A stretch of DNA of 64,000 nt. Origin: Medicago truncatula (Eukaryota > Streptophyta > Magnoliopsida > Fabales > Fabaceae). The first letter of the stretch is position 1; each line of letters begins with the position of its first letter. The notes beneath the pieces are model-generated. The model searched no databases, was not told the origin of the DNA, and saw only the letters and a program-made list of their open reading frames with translations. Positions 12,037 through 22,434 of this stretch are shown piece after piece. The position numbers were made by a program, and so were the translations under genes. The stretch covers positions 46,604,494 through 46,668,493 of the forward strand of contig NC_053045.1 in assembly GCF_003473485.1 (NCBI RefSeq), written 5' to 3'.

Positions 12037-12469
12037 TGAAATAATTTTTTTTGTCAAGTTTTTTTTAAACAAACTAAAATGAGATATATTATAGACAAAG
12101 TTAATTTACCATGCACAAGACATGCAAAAAGTAAACCAACCTACCAACATACAACATAGAGGTGCTGTTCAAATAGGAGCACCAACAAAAAGTTAAAGCA
12201 CATTACACAATAACACTCATGCAAGGGACCGGGTGTTTCCACCAATCATGATAATCATATATAAAAGTTGTCTGAGATGATTTCAGCCACATGAAAAAAT
12301 TTAATTTCACTTTTTTCGGCTAAAGTAAAAAGGTCACAACTTGTATCTTGGAAAACGCGGTTGTTTCTTTCTTTTCAAATAGTCCAAACCGAAGCTAACC
12401 AAATTACTTTCAAGAAATGGTGAGTGGCTCTAGGAAGTCCAGCCAAATTAGTGAATTTTTGTTGTCAAG
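12037..12469 (-). mobile_element. LINE 3' fragment with 16-bp target duplication
   Basis: The minus strand carries a decayed C-terminal LINE ORF2 segment, including a WTIxKERNNRVFQDT stretch (one stop inside) and, further on, a degenerate tryptophan-rich tail. IWKERNNRVF is characteristic of plant LINE ORF2 ends. A perfect 16-bp direct repeat TTCTTCTTCAATTTTT flanks it at 12021-12036 and 12470-12485. T-runs at the left edge are the remains of the poly(A) tail. It is 5'-truncated and dead. Confidence 0.8.
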
Positions 12470-12802
12470 TTCTTCTTCAATTTTTAACAAAACATAAACA
12501 AATTATAGTTCATTTGAGTTTAACAAAATAAAATTTTAACAGTGATGTTGTAAAAATTAAAATCAAATGAAGCATTTGCAAAAATTTACTTTGACACACT
12601 CATCTCGTTCGACTAAATTAGCGTGAACAGTTTTTTTTTTTTGTACAGAAAAGAGGGCTATACCAAAAAAAATTAAGAAATTAAACAAAATACTCTGCAA
12701 AACAGTTTATTTAGGGGAAATTAATGTGAACATAACATGCAATTAGTAGTGGTCTATGGTTTCAACACAATAAGGCTTTTCATAATTTCTTGTAATAATC
12801 AC

Positions 12803-12993
12803 CGTGTACGTGTTTTTTGAAAAATATTTGGGTGACATAGAGTTAGGTGATATTGGCCAATCACAATGTCATAATATTTATGTTTCTATTTCTTTCACAA
12901 ACATTGTGACATTGAGATTGGGTAATATCACCAATGTCACCCATCTATATGTCATCCAAGTATTACCCGTGTTTTTTTCTTGTGATAACTTAA
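12803..12993. mobile_element. Imperfect foldback element between 14-bp direct repeats
   Basis: The left half (GGGTGACATAGAGTTAGGTG and following) is mirrored imperfectly by the right half (ending CACCAATGTCACCC and CATCCAAGTATTACCC). Both flanks carry CTTGTAATAATCAC, at 12789-12802 and 12994-13007. A 14-bp duplication is long for a DNA transposon, so retroposition or a local rearrangement is also possible. Family unknown. Confidence 0.45.
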
Positions 12994-13112
12994 CTTGTAA
13001 TAATCACTTTGATGTTTATCATTTTGGATGACCGCATAGGCAATTTCCAATGAACAAAAGAGCATGAGCATTATTATATTTATATTTGTTTCGAAAAATT
13101 GCTGTTCGGTTT

Positions 13113-13156
13113 GGATCAGTATAACTTTTTTTTTTTAATATAAAAGGATCAGTATA
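13113..13156. mobile_element. T-tract micro-insertion between 11-bp direct repeats
   Basis: GGATCAGTATA occurs at 13113-13123 and 13146-13156. The 22-base insert between them is a T-run followed by AATATAAAA. The design is the same as the tail-only inserts elsewhere in the window. Confidence 0.5.
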
Positions 13157-13559
13157 TTTTCTTTTGATGAACTATAAATGGGTAATAATAACTTTGAAGT
13201 AATTAAAGTGGAGATTAGTCAACGTGAGTTTAGGGATATTGTACAGTGAAATGATATTTGAACATTTATTTGGTGATAATTTTTGTGACAATTTTCTCTC
13301 ATACTCACATAATTTTTTATTTTTTCTCTCTATTGCTTTGGTTTCCGTGCAAATAACTACCTTTTCTTTATAAATTATAGTTGTCACACAAGTTGTCAAC
13401 CAAATTGATTGTTCAAATAACACTTCTCTATTGTATAAGACATTTGAGTTTAAACCCTGTACGTTTCGCTTATTTACTGTCATCGACTTTCTTGATAAAA
13501 AAATGTAGATTAAAATTAAGAAAATCAATGTCTTAGAAGCATTAGTAAGAAATCAAATA

Positions 13560-13812
13560 CTCATTTCATCCTACAATAGATGTTCTGTTTGAAATTGTGC
13601 AACATTGATCTAACATATTTTGACCGTATTTTTCTACTAATATACAAGATAAATAATATCATATAAGATGTCGTTGGATTCGTCTATATGCATACTTTCA
13701 AAATATAAAAAATTTATAATTTTTTCTAAGAGATTAGTAAAATTATTTAAGATCAAATTTATGCATTGATATGTACGGCAGTATCAACTGTATTACTTAA
13801 TATGAGACGGAG
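13560..13812. mobile_element. Degenerate Stowaway-like MITE
   Basis: The termini CTCATTTCATCCTACAATAG and ATGAGACGGAG are decayed versions of CTCCCTCYGTTTCA...GAAACGGAAGGAG, next to TA at the left. The interior (ACTAATATACAAGATAAATA, TAAGATGTCGTTGGATTCGT) parallels the better preserved copy starting at 14886. It is an older member of the same family. Confidence 0.55.
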
Positions 13813-14399
13813 CGTATATAACAGTATTACATTGGAAGTTGTGCGTCAATTTTTCAAAAGTTTATAAAATATCATTTTTAATTTAAAATTTCTTTTTTTA
13901 ATATCCTTAGGTAATGTACTAGAAACACATGATAGCACCCTAAAATGAAAAACAAGACAAGATACTCTAAGATGGTCTTCTTATCAATTCAATTAACGTG
14001 TATTTAGATGTTATCAACTTCTTTCAATTGTTACAGGCGTATAATTATATGTAAATATAATTTAGCTATTCCTCTTCCTCTATCAAAGAAACTGACCCAA
14101 CTCTAGGAAAACGTCTTGATGTCATTGTTTTGTAGTGGATTTATGATACTATATTCATTGACCTTCTTCATACCATTATTGAACGTGACTCTATCGTACA
14201 AACAGTATGGGCCTGTCTCTTCAACATTTTTTTGACAACAAAAATTCTCTTGTGTCACCATGGAGCAATTCCTCGATGCCTCATCATAATGCCAACACAT
14301 TAAGTTTCTTTGTGATCAATTGTCTGATGTTAGTGCACTTGTTTCCAACGAACATATAGTTCTTCAACTCGTTTTTGGGAATGTATGGTATAATTAATT

Positions 14400-14883
14400 G
14401 AATGAATCTAAAATGTAAATTTTTGTTTATAATAGTTCATAATTAAGAGACATAGTGGAGTGTTGGCTTCACTTGTAAATGAGTTATAAGTGCTTTTAAA
14501 GCGGCAAAAGGAATTCTAACTTATGTTTAACATTTTTTTTAAAATCAATTTTGGAGATTAAAAACAATTCTAGTTGAAGCTACTATTTGTAGCTTTTGAT
14601 TTGATTCTAACTTACAAATTTATAATTCAACTTTTGTTACTTGAATGTATCGAAAACATAAATCACTTTACATGTGTATCGAAACATAAATTATTTTACC
14701 TGCAACTCACTCTTAGTCAGAATCAATTTACTCAAAATTATATTTTGTCAAAACATAACCAACCATGCATTTAATTTTGGAGGGTCAAAAGTGATTCTAG
14801 AGATTGTAAAATTGATTTTATCAAGTTTGAATGATTTAAAGCAGAATTTATTTTGCTTGCATAATTGATTCTACTTAAAACTA
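14400..14883. repeat. AT-rich repeat-like DNA, left flank of the nested stack
   Basis: The segment has phrases such as GTTGAAGCTACTATTTGTAG and repeated CATAAAT/AATTGATTTT motifs. These resemble the element at 38268-39521, and similar text resumes after 19606. It may be the outermost interrupted element, but the ends are not defined. Confidence 0.35.
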
Positions 14884-15821
14884 TACTCCCTCTGTTTCAA
14901 AATACATGTCCAATTTTTGCAATGTGCACTATTAATTGACTTACTTTGACCATACTTTTTAACTAATGTATAAATACAAATATTAGCATGTAAGATGTTG
15001 TTGTTTGATTTGTCTCGACAAATATTTTCAAAATATTAAATGAGTAAATAGTCAAATACCCCCCCCCCCCTCTCCCGAAATTCACGAAACGTCAATTACC
15101 CCCCCGAAATTACATAACGTCAGTCAATTTCGTCTTTCTGTTAAGTTGTTCCGTTAAAGGTGATGATGTGGCTATTTGATGCTGATGTGTCACTTCTTGC
15201 TGGGAGGGGGGTAAATGACTTAATGTGAAAAGTTACTTTTAATATTTTTTATTATTTTCCCCCCAATTACATCCCTAATTTCACACCCTTGCAGTTCCAA
15301 AATAACAAAACCCTTACAATTCCAAAATAACGTTGTCCTTTTCTCTCCCTTTCAACCGTGTACACCAAAAGTCACCGGAACCACCGTAATCGTCGTCGTT
15401 ATGCTCGTCGCCGTCGTGTAAAACTGCTTTTGCTCGCGTTTGTTCTTGCTCGTGTCACCGTCGTCATTCTATCACCGTAAGGCAACACGTACGAAAGGTA
15501 CACTTGTCATAAGTTCTAAACTTTGTTGCTCTGTTTTTGCTTTAAAAAAACCTACGAAAATGGTGAAAATCTTACTGTTTTATATCTTAATCTTACCGTT
15601 TGAATGAGTTTGCATGTTAAAGATTAGATTTTTTTTACAAATAAGGTTGATATGGAAATGACCTCTTTTACCATTTTAATCATCCTATTATTGTTTATAT
15701 GTGATATTATAGAATTTGAATGTTATTAATTTCTTTGATTTTGCATGTTTATCAGATGTTTGTTTTTTTAGGGTTAAGTTGTTATTATTCTGATTGAATG
15801 TTATTTTTCTGGATGTATAGG

Positions 15822-16430
15822 ATGAATGGGGACATATCACTTATCATGTATCATGGAGGGAGGTTTGTAAGAAATGGAAGAGGTAACCGTGAATATACAG
15901 GGAAAGGAAGACGTGTGTGGGATGTAGACCCAGACCTCATTTGCATACCTGATCTTAAAAAAATGGCTGTGGAGTGTGCTAATTATGGGAATGTTGAGGG
16001 TATGCAGTGGATGAGGAAAGAATTTGGTGAAGATTATGATTTGGGGTTGAGGCCATTGTTCGTTGATAGTGACGTTATCAACATGGTTGACGCTGCAAAG
16101 CTAAATGGAAATTGTTTTGACGTATACGTTACACATTATGTTATGGAGGGTGTAGAGGTGGAGCATATCAATGAAGCTGAAAGGAAAGAGATTGAAGAAG
16201 CAATGATGTTGACTGAAACTCAAACAAGTGCATGTAAAGTATCCAAAGAGCCGGTGAAGAATGGTGACATGGAATTTGTCGAAGGACTTGTTAAGGAAGT
16301 TCAAACACGTACTCAAACAAGAGTTGATTTAGAGCCAAAAGATGTATTTGGTCAAGAGTCTCAAGCAAGGCGTATACATGTTTCACCAACTAATCTGATT
16401 TTTTTTTTTGTAATACATGGACTGATTTGA
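15822..16430 (+). pseudogene. MULE-associated PB1-like domain ORF; transposase core missing
   Basis: The product starts MNGDISLIMYHGG and continues with KVWDVDPD-like text (VWDVDPDLICIPDLKKMAVE) and GLRPLFVDSDVINMVDAAKL. This is the N-terminal PB1-like domain found ahead of MuDR-type transposases in plants. A Met eight codons earlier exists, but the family starts at MNxDIS. The frame runs about 200 residues, then meets a probable donor near 16370 and acceptor TTTGCAG at 16446-16452. It resumes only in the proline-rich C-terminal tail. The DDE catalytic domain and SWIM zinc finger expected between them are absent, so no active transposase is made. Confidence 0.75.
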
Positions 16431-16452
16431 CTAATAATTTTCAATTTTGCAG

Positions 16453-16875
16453 AGATAGACTTACGGCTTAAGGGGCCCATTTGTAATTCCTGATGGATTT
16501 GGTGCAAGACCACCCCCAATCAGAGGACCACCACCACTTCAGCCACCTATAATTAGAGGACCTCCAATATTTCAGCATTCTCAAATGAGAGGACCACCAC
16601 CACTCCAGCCATCTACAATGAGAGGAGCATCACAAGTTCGGGCATCCACACACATTATGGCAACATCAAGTTCGGGAATACCACCAATCAGAGTTCCATT
16701 CCCTAAGTCGGGTCTTAATACAAATGAGCCTGATTACATGTTCTTTATCCCTAATCCAGGAATGCGACATCAAAATCCATCACAGTTGCTATTTCAACAA
16801 CCATTGTGCCTTTTTGGAATTAAGTACCTAGTGGTATTGTGGTTTAAACTTATTTTGGAAGTTATAATATTTTGA
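16453..16875 (+). pseudogene. Proline-rich C-terminal exon of the MULE protein
   Basis: The open frame has tandem near-repeats of IRGPPPLQP and MRGPPPLQP (RGPPPL cores about 15-17 residues apart), then a Ser/Gly segment and a short tail ending in TAG/TGA-rich DNA. Such low-complexity tails follow the SWIM finger in MULE transposases. It may be spliced to the PB1-like ORF. A stop lies just after the acceptor in one frame, so the joined product is uncertain. Confidence 0.5.
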
Positions 16876-17280
16876 TGATGTATTGGGTACTTTATGACCT
16901 GATGGTTATACCTTATATTTTGTAAGTTATCATGTATTAAGTACTTCAACAACTTATGGTTTATGAGCTTCAATAGAAGTTTTATTATAAGTTAAAACTT
17001 ATGCTTTATGCGCTTCAATAGAAGTTTTATTGTAAGTTAAATATTGCAATACCCTGATAACATCAGGTGTCAACTTGATTGTAAGTTAAATATTTCAGGG
17101 GATTTTTGACCATTACTGATAAACTACAGGGGTTTTTTTTTGACACGAACTTGTTGGAACAATAACAACACAAACAACTTGGAATAATAACAACAAAAAC
17201 AGCTTAGCATAATTGCCTCTTACATTTGTTTTCAGTACACATAAGAAAATACTTAGAACAACAATACATATTTCATATAA

Positions 17281-19178
17281 CTATTGTGAACAAAGAATTT
17301 TATTCAAAACTACCAAGATACACAACAATACAATCATATACTTCAATAACTTGACTTCATTCATCAATGCATCAATTCTATCGAGCAACTTTGTCTTCCA
17401 CACCTCTTCATTGTTTCTATCTTGACTTAAAATTTGCATTTTCTCCATCAAAGGTGCCTTCCAAATATCATCACCACCATTTTGACAATCATTACATGCA
17501 TCTCTTTTCTTCAAATTATCCTTCTTCCTCAACAGTCCAACCTTCCAGACATCTTGATCAAGTGTCCCATTAAGCAGCCCCAAAGCCTCAGCCTCATCAA
17601 CCCATACAAAAAAATTACAATTGTACTTATGATCCTAAAAATCAAAATCAAAGTTACCCAACATATCAAAATTACCCAACAACTTAATAAACCTCAAATT
17701 TGGGTATAATAATGGGGTAAATCCCTAAAATTACAGAAAGGGAACGAATTTGGGAAAAAATGGAAAAACTAAAATTAGGGTTCAATTACCTTTGGAAATG
17801 GGCATGAGAAAAATTCTCTACCAAAATTATATTCAGTTCCAGCAACCCTAACCACACAGTGGCGGAGCCAGGAAATTTATGGAGCCCGGGCGAAAAATTA
17901 ATCGTAAATTCACATGTGATATAATATATAAACAATCATAAATCGAATTTTTTTTTCCTAAAAAAAATCGAAATAAAAGAGGTTTATCATTTTGTCAACA
18001 AAAGTACAATTTAAAATAGGGTTATTAATTGAAATTGACAACGTAATATACGTGAAGTCTGAAAATTGACCATGTAATTAAATAACATGTATTATGAACA
18101 TGTAATTCAAGATTTTTATTATTTATAACTTGTAATATACGCGAAGTCCAAAAAAGCAACCGAGAGATTGAATTTTTTCATGATTTTCTAGAGGCGAGTT
18201 AAGAACGTTAAAATATGGCTTGAACAAAAAAATTATAAATTTTCGACAAACGATAAATTAATTATGAATTTTTAAAGTGTCAAAAGCTCAAAAAACAAAA
18301 CAATGGAAATCTCGATCTATAAATCGAATTTTGAGTTCATTATTTGCAGAGACATCTATAAAAATGCATAAAAAGGATCTGTAAAGTTTCATAGCATATC
18401 GAAGTCGTTTAAATTTATTTTGATTTTTCAACTGAAACGTGCAAAATTGAAATTTTGTTCCGCGTAAACGTATACTCACAAGTCAAATTTAATTCCCTAA
18501 TTTTGTAGGCATGACTAGAACATGACAAGAACCTTCACAATAAAATTTTGTAATTTTTAAACGAGATACAAATTAATTATAAATTGTTTAAGAAATTCAT
18601 AATTATGAGGGAATAAAAATTCATAATTAATTTATCTCCGGTCGAAGAAATTTAATATTGCGTAAAGCTATATTTTAACGTGAAAAAATTCAACCTGTAA
18701 GTCACATTTTTAGACGACACGTATATTATAGGGTGGTCAAAATTAAATAAGAAGAAATTCAAGTTACAATGCTAGAATATATGTTTTGTATTTTATTAGG
18801 TTATTTTTCAAACATAAAGTATATTACAAGGTCAATTTGAACAATTAACCCGTTAAAATAAGAGACATGAACCCGTCAATAGTGTGCTAAATAAAATTCC
18901 AAGACCTATTTGTGTGTGACAAATTTCAGATTGCCCAAATTTTTCTTTTTGTAAATGTGTTAATGGGCTTTTGGGTTGAGTCTAATGTGCAAAAATTATC
19001 GATCGAGCCCGAGCGACCGCCCGGGATCGCCATACGGTAGAACCGCCCATGTAACCACAAATACTCGTTCACAGTGACATTTTAGGGTAATAAGGTTCAT
19101 GCTTTCACCCATGGAATGAGAACTTTTTGTTTCTTTCATTTTCCTTTGATTTGTATATCCAAATCCACCACCCATCAT
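17281..19178 (-). pseudogene. GRF zinc-finger protein gene interrupted by a hAT element
   Basis: The 5' exon runs 19178-19060 and resumes at 17856-17790. Its two parts are separated by the hAT and one copy of the 8-bp target duplication, and rejoin in frame (186 bp, 62 codons). A GT donor at 17789 and an acceptor ending at 17635 lead to the 3' exon at 17634-17281. The rejoined N-terminus has the GRF finger pattern: CHC, then GTEYNFGREFFSC, then CNFFVWVDE. The C-terminal half is a predicted coiled coil (VWKxxLLxKxxxL repeats) ending in a membrane-like segment (YMIVLLCILVVLNKIL). Proteins with a GRF finger and a C-terminal anchor are common in legumes; their role is unknown. As it stands the gene is broken. 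Confidence 0.75.
17857..19051. mobile_element. 1195-bp non-autonomous hAT element with 8-bp TSD
   Basis: The ends are CAGTGGCGGAGCCAGG (left) and GAACCGCCCATG (right), which are imperfect inverted repeats. A second matching pair sits just inside (ATGGAGCCCGGGCG against CGCCCGGGATCGCCAT). Perfect 8-bp target copies TAACCACA lie at 17849-17856 and 19052-19059. A CAG-type end and an 8-bp duplication are diagnostic of hAT elements. I found no transposase inside. Confidence 0.85.
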
Positions 19179-19445
19179 TTTCAAACGATTTAGAAGGAAG
19201 AAACTGAATTGAGATGGAGAAGAATGAGGAAGAAGATGAAGTTATGGTTATGTATATAACAAAGAAGAAGTTACCGTTAAAAAAAACTTAAAAAAAAAAA
19301 AATCAAAACTAGGCAAAAACCCCCCTATGACGTGTCTTAATCAAGTGTCTCACGTGGATGTGCCATTTGGTCAGTTAACGGCCACGTCACCATTCAAACG
19401 GCAGAAATGGACGACTGGACGAAATTGACCATTGTTATGCAATTT

Positions 19446-19446
<1 letters not shown>

Positions 19447-19476
<30 letters not shown>
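19447..19476. repeat. Uninterrupted G30 tract in the MULE right TIR
   Basis: Thirty consecutive G residues (C30 on the other strand) sit in the terminal inverted repeat. The left TIR has a C-run of 12 at the equivalent place (15059-15070). The length may be biological slippage or a sequencing or assembly artefact. Confidence 0.9.
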
Positions 19477-19478
<2 letters not shown>

Positions 19479-19607
19479 GACTATTTACTCAATATTAAAT
19501 TTTTATAATTTTTTACTTTAAATAATTAAAGATATTAACGATCAAAATTGTGCATTGGCATATGTGAAGTGGTTGACTTGAACATGTCTTTTGAAACGGA
19601 AGGAGTA

Positions 19608-19932
19608 ATTTGCAGGCTTTGACTTTGACAATTGATTTTACATAAATACATCTAAACATAAATTAATTCACATTCAATTTATTTTTATCGAGAATCAAGT
19701 TTACATAATCTATTTACTCAAAGTCAATTCTTTTCACTGTATAACTAAATATATGCATGTATGACTTTGTAGTTTGAAGATTTTATTTTTTTATTTTTTT
19801 TCAGCTATTGAGCTGGAGATAGAAATATTATCCTGTGGTATATTTATATTATTTTTTACTCGGGATATTTTCATACATTGAAAGTTTAAAATTTATTTAT
19901 TTTATTCTTCAACGTATGCCCTTATTCCTTAA
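19608..19932. other. AT-rich intergenic DNA
   Basis: Text similar to that left of 14885 resumes here (AATTGATTTTACATAAATAC and similar). Otherwise I see nothing in it. Confidence 0.4.
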
Positions 19933-20567
19933 GGCTATGTTTGGTTTAGCGAAGAAAATTAAAGGAAAGAAAGTGAAAGGATAGATAGTAGAAGGATAGA
20001 ATGGTTGAAGAAAGTGAGATGATTATTTGAGCTGTTTGGTATAAAAGAAAGTGAATAGATTGTGAGAGGAAAGAAAGATATGTATATTTGTAAAATGACA
20101 ATTATAACCTTAAAAGCTTCTAACTAAATGTGTTTATTTTAAATTAATTATTTTATCTACACATTTTAAAAAAAAATTTTGGGTACATTTAAATATATTT
20201 TATTAATAATTTTTAATTTACCTAATATTTGTTAAATTTTTTGTTCAAAACATCACGCTAAATAATTCAGAATCACAACTTGTCTTACAATGCTTGTTCA
20301 ACAAAGTAATATAATTATTATAGCAAGGGTATTTTTGACTTTTCCTTCTAAAAGTTGGTGTTCCTTCATCTTTCCATCTAAAATAGTGAGGAAAGGTTTT
20401 GAGTGTGGGTCCCACCTCAAAACTTTCTTTCCTCTTTTTTTTTTTTTTTTTTTGGTACAACTTTCCTTTTCTTTTTGAAGTGTTGCCAAAGGGTAAACCA
20501 ATCTTTCCACACACTTTCTTACCTTCTTCTATCTTTCCTTAATTTTTCTCTAAATCCAAACACAGCC
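19933..20567. mobile_element. Tourist-like (PIF/Harbinger) MITE, 635 bp
   Basis: The left terminus GGCTATGTTTGGTTTAG and the right terminus CTAAATCCAAACACAGCC are inverted copies, flanked by TAA on both sides (19930-19932 and 20568-20570). A GGC...TGTTTGG end with a 3-bp TAA target duplication is typical of Tourist elements. The arms are purine-rich (AAGGAAAGAAAGTGAAAGG) and the interior includes a T-run of about 18. No coding region. Confidence 0.8.
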
Positions 20568-20614
20568 TAAGACTTAGCAGCACCTTGTAATTATAATCTA
20601 CAGTATAATAATAG

Positions 20615-20664
20615 AACGTACCATATGTATATATTTTTTTGGTTACAACGTACCATATGTATAT
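20615..20664 (-). mobile_element. Tail-only micro-insertion: GTAACC plus A7, 18-bp direct repeats
   Basis: AACGTACCATATGTATAT is repeated perfectly at 20615-20632 and 20647-20664. The 14-base insert reads, on the minus strand, GTAACC, seven A, then T. This is the second copy of the GTAACC-tagged design. Confidence 0.75.
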
Positions 20665-20849
20665 GGCCTGCCCCTCTATATTTTTATTATCTTTGAAAGA
20701 TTTTCTGTAATATAATTCCAAACGATTCAACTGTTTCAATTATTTTTATCCTTTAAGTTCATTGAAAGACTAAAATGAGTTATGTTCTATTTATTGAATG
20801 ACTCAATACCCATTTGCAGTGTTGATGTATACTAATTTTTTGAGGTGGT

Positions 20850-21590
20850 CTCATTTATTCGTGTCTCGACCAGTTTCCCGAGGCGTTGAGTCAGAGTTCA
20901 CGCCGCCCGCCCCGAACAAATAGGAGGCATTCGTCCTTACCTGTGTTCTATTCTATTGATCCAGTTTAGGCAGCTTTTTTGTTCGTAACGAGGGAGAGAT
21001 AGAATGGAGTTCTGATCTAGCGGACTCCTCCCAGGCATCTCCTGCCCAGCGCGTAACCTTGTCTCCCCTACTCCTCTTCTGGTTATGCCATTACCAATTC
21101 TTCCTTGGTAGTTCCACGGATCCGAACTTGATCTTTTTCAGCTCTTCTTACTATGCTTTCCGTGGTAGCAAGGCTTATATCAAACCAGACTAGTTCGGTT
21201 TCGCCCCTGACTCCTTTACTTATTGATGTCGCTGATCCGCCGTTATCGTATCAGGAAAGTGAAACGTAGATCATCGCCGTTCTTAACCGAGACTCAGGTT
21301 AAGCTCCGTCTCGGAACCTAGTGGGGTTAGGAGTAAAGCATCCCGAGGTTGGCGCATCTCGTTGGGCGTGGAGAAGCATTGGGAATCTCCATTTCTTTCT
21401 TCGGAGCGTCAGCTCCATGTTTTGGGCGGCCCATCTGGTTAGTTCAGCTATCACTGCTGGGATATTAGTTAAAAGAAAGAAGGTATGAAATCCTTAGCTG
21501 AATTCTACTGAACGGGTCGATCCTCCCCTCCCGTTTGTTTTAGCAACTTATCCGGAGCGAGAGCAAAGCAAGCCCTAGCGGTGTAAATAT
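20850..21590. other. GC-rich organelle-like insert (probable NUMT)
   Basis: About 740 bp of roughly 50% GC sits abruptly in DNA of about 30% GC. Phrases such as GGAGCGAGAGCAAAGCAAGC, AAGAAAGAAGGTATGAAATC and CAGCGCGTAACC have the texture of plant mitochondrial non-coding DNA. No gene or tRNA is recognisable and no long open frame is present. The edges are sharp near 20850 and 21590. Plastid origin is less likely. This rests on composition and pattern recognition, not on an alignment. Confidence 0.65.
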
Positions 21591-21977
21591 TGAAGACATT
21601 CTGCAAAAATTGATACTGGTGATTGATTTAGATTGAAGCTTTATTTTATAATCTGGTCACTCATATACGAGAATAGGTTCACAACTTTTACTATTTTGTA
21701 ACTTTGGTGTATTTACAAAATATATGGACAATTAAAACAAATTATTTAGTTGAGAGAAGATGATTTATTAAGATATAAACAGAAACAAAACATCCAAAGA
21801 TATAGAATCTCTATCTCTCATGTACAATAACTAATATGACAAAAATCAAAAAAGTGGCTGGCAAAGAATCCAATGCTATATATAGAGACTCTTGGCTCCT
21901 TCTTTTTTTCATTCTAACCGACCGTGAGTTTAAAATTCATCTTTATCGAGCTTATCTTTATTTATCTCAATCCTTCC

Positions 21978-22434
21978 ATTTATAGGACGAGATTCTAACT
22001 AAATCTGAGACTTGTTGAACAAGCTTTCTACACAGTTAAAGCTTATCTTTATTTATATAAATAAAATACTGATTTCTAAACCGTTTAGTTCTGAGATAAG
22101 TTCTCTAAAAAAAAAAGTTCTAAGATAAGTAAAACCTAATCATAAATTATTTCAATTAGATATGGAACTCAAGTATTCCTCAAGTATAAATGATTAATTT
22201 GACATTAATTGAAATTTATTAACGACTTTATTATTATTTTTAATTCTCAATACTTATAAGTGTAAGAATTATTCTCCTTAAAGTTCATTCAATCATGAAC
22301 TTAAAATTTATGGATTTTTATTAACTTAAAAAACCATCTGATATTTCTATTTAACAGCTGTCACTTGCTCATTGGTTGTTTAGAAAGCTTGCTCAGCAAG
22401 ACTCACAGTTAGTTAGAATCACACCCTATAAATA
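21978..22434. repeat. Inverted pair of about 55-bp LTR-like fragments
   Basis: ATTTATAGG...GATTCTAACTAA...CAAGCTTTCTA at 21978-22033 reappears inverted at about 22378-22434, at about 78% identity by eye. The right copy sits in a segment with a TATA-like CTATAAATAGA, AATCAATAAGAACATT and TCTCTAATCTCTCT, the usual look of a Copia LTR promoter and leader. They are probably two antiparallel remnants of one LTR family. Confidence 0.45.
22087..22130. mobile_element. A-tract micro-insertion between 15-bp near-identical direct repeats
   Basis: AGTTCTGAGATAAGT (22087-22101) and AGTTCTAAGATAAGT (22116-22130) differ at one base. The 14-base insert is TCTCT followed by nine A, matching the tail-only design. 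Confidence 0.55.

Larger units (their letters stand above)
15042..19490. mobile_element. Mutator-like element carrying a PB1-like ORF and a GRF zinc-finger gene
   Basis: The termini GAGTAAATAGTCAA and TTGACTATTTACTC are perfect inverted ends of longer, diverged TIRs; both continue with a C or G run, then CCGAAATT...CATAAC and CAATTTCGTC. Identical 10-bp direct repeats AATATTAAAT flank it at 15032-15041 and 19491-19500. It is 4449 bp, including a later 1.2-kb hAT insertion. Inside, on the plus strand, are the N-terminal PB1-like domain and a proline-rich C-terminus of a MULE transposase-type protein, without the catalytic core. On the minus strand is a GRF zinc-finger gene. The element is non-autonomous. 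Confidence 0.85.
14886..19605. mobile_element. Stowaway (Tc1/mariner) MITE split by a 4.4-kb insertion
   Basis: The left terminus CTCCCTCTGTTTCAAAATAC starts after TA (14884-14885). The right terminus GTCTTTTGAAACGGAAGGAG ends before TA (19606-19607). Removing the inserted Mutator-like element and one of its 10-bp target copies leaves about 261 bp, a normal Stowaway length. The two halves join smoothly in the AT-rich interior at AATATTAAAT. Confidence 0.85.

Noticed and set aside
14103..14300. 65-codon minus-strand frame with several cysteines (MCWHYDEASRNCSM...)
   Set aside because: The cysteine spacing does not fit nodule cysteine-rich peptides or another family I know; there is no signal peptide or flanking exon. 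Probably a chance frame or an old repeat.
17940..17972. T/A insert between AAATCGAA repeats
   Set aside because: Only 8 bp of repeat, inside the hAT; too weak to add to the micro-insertion set.
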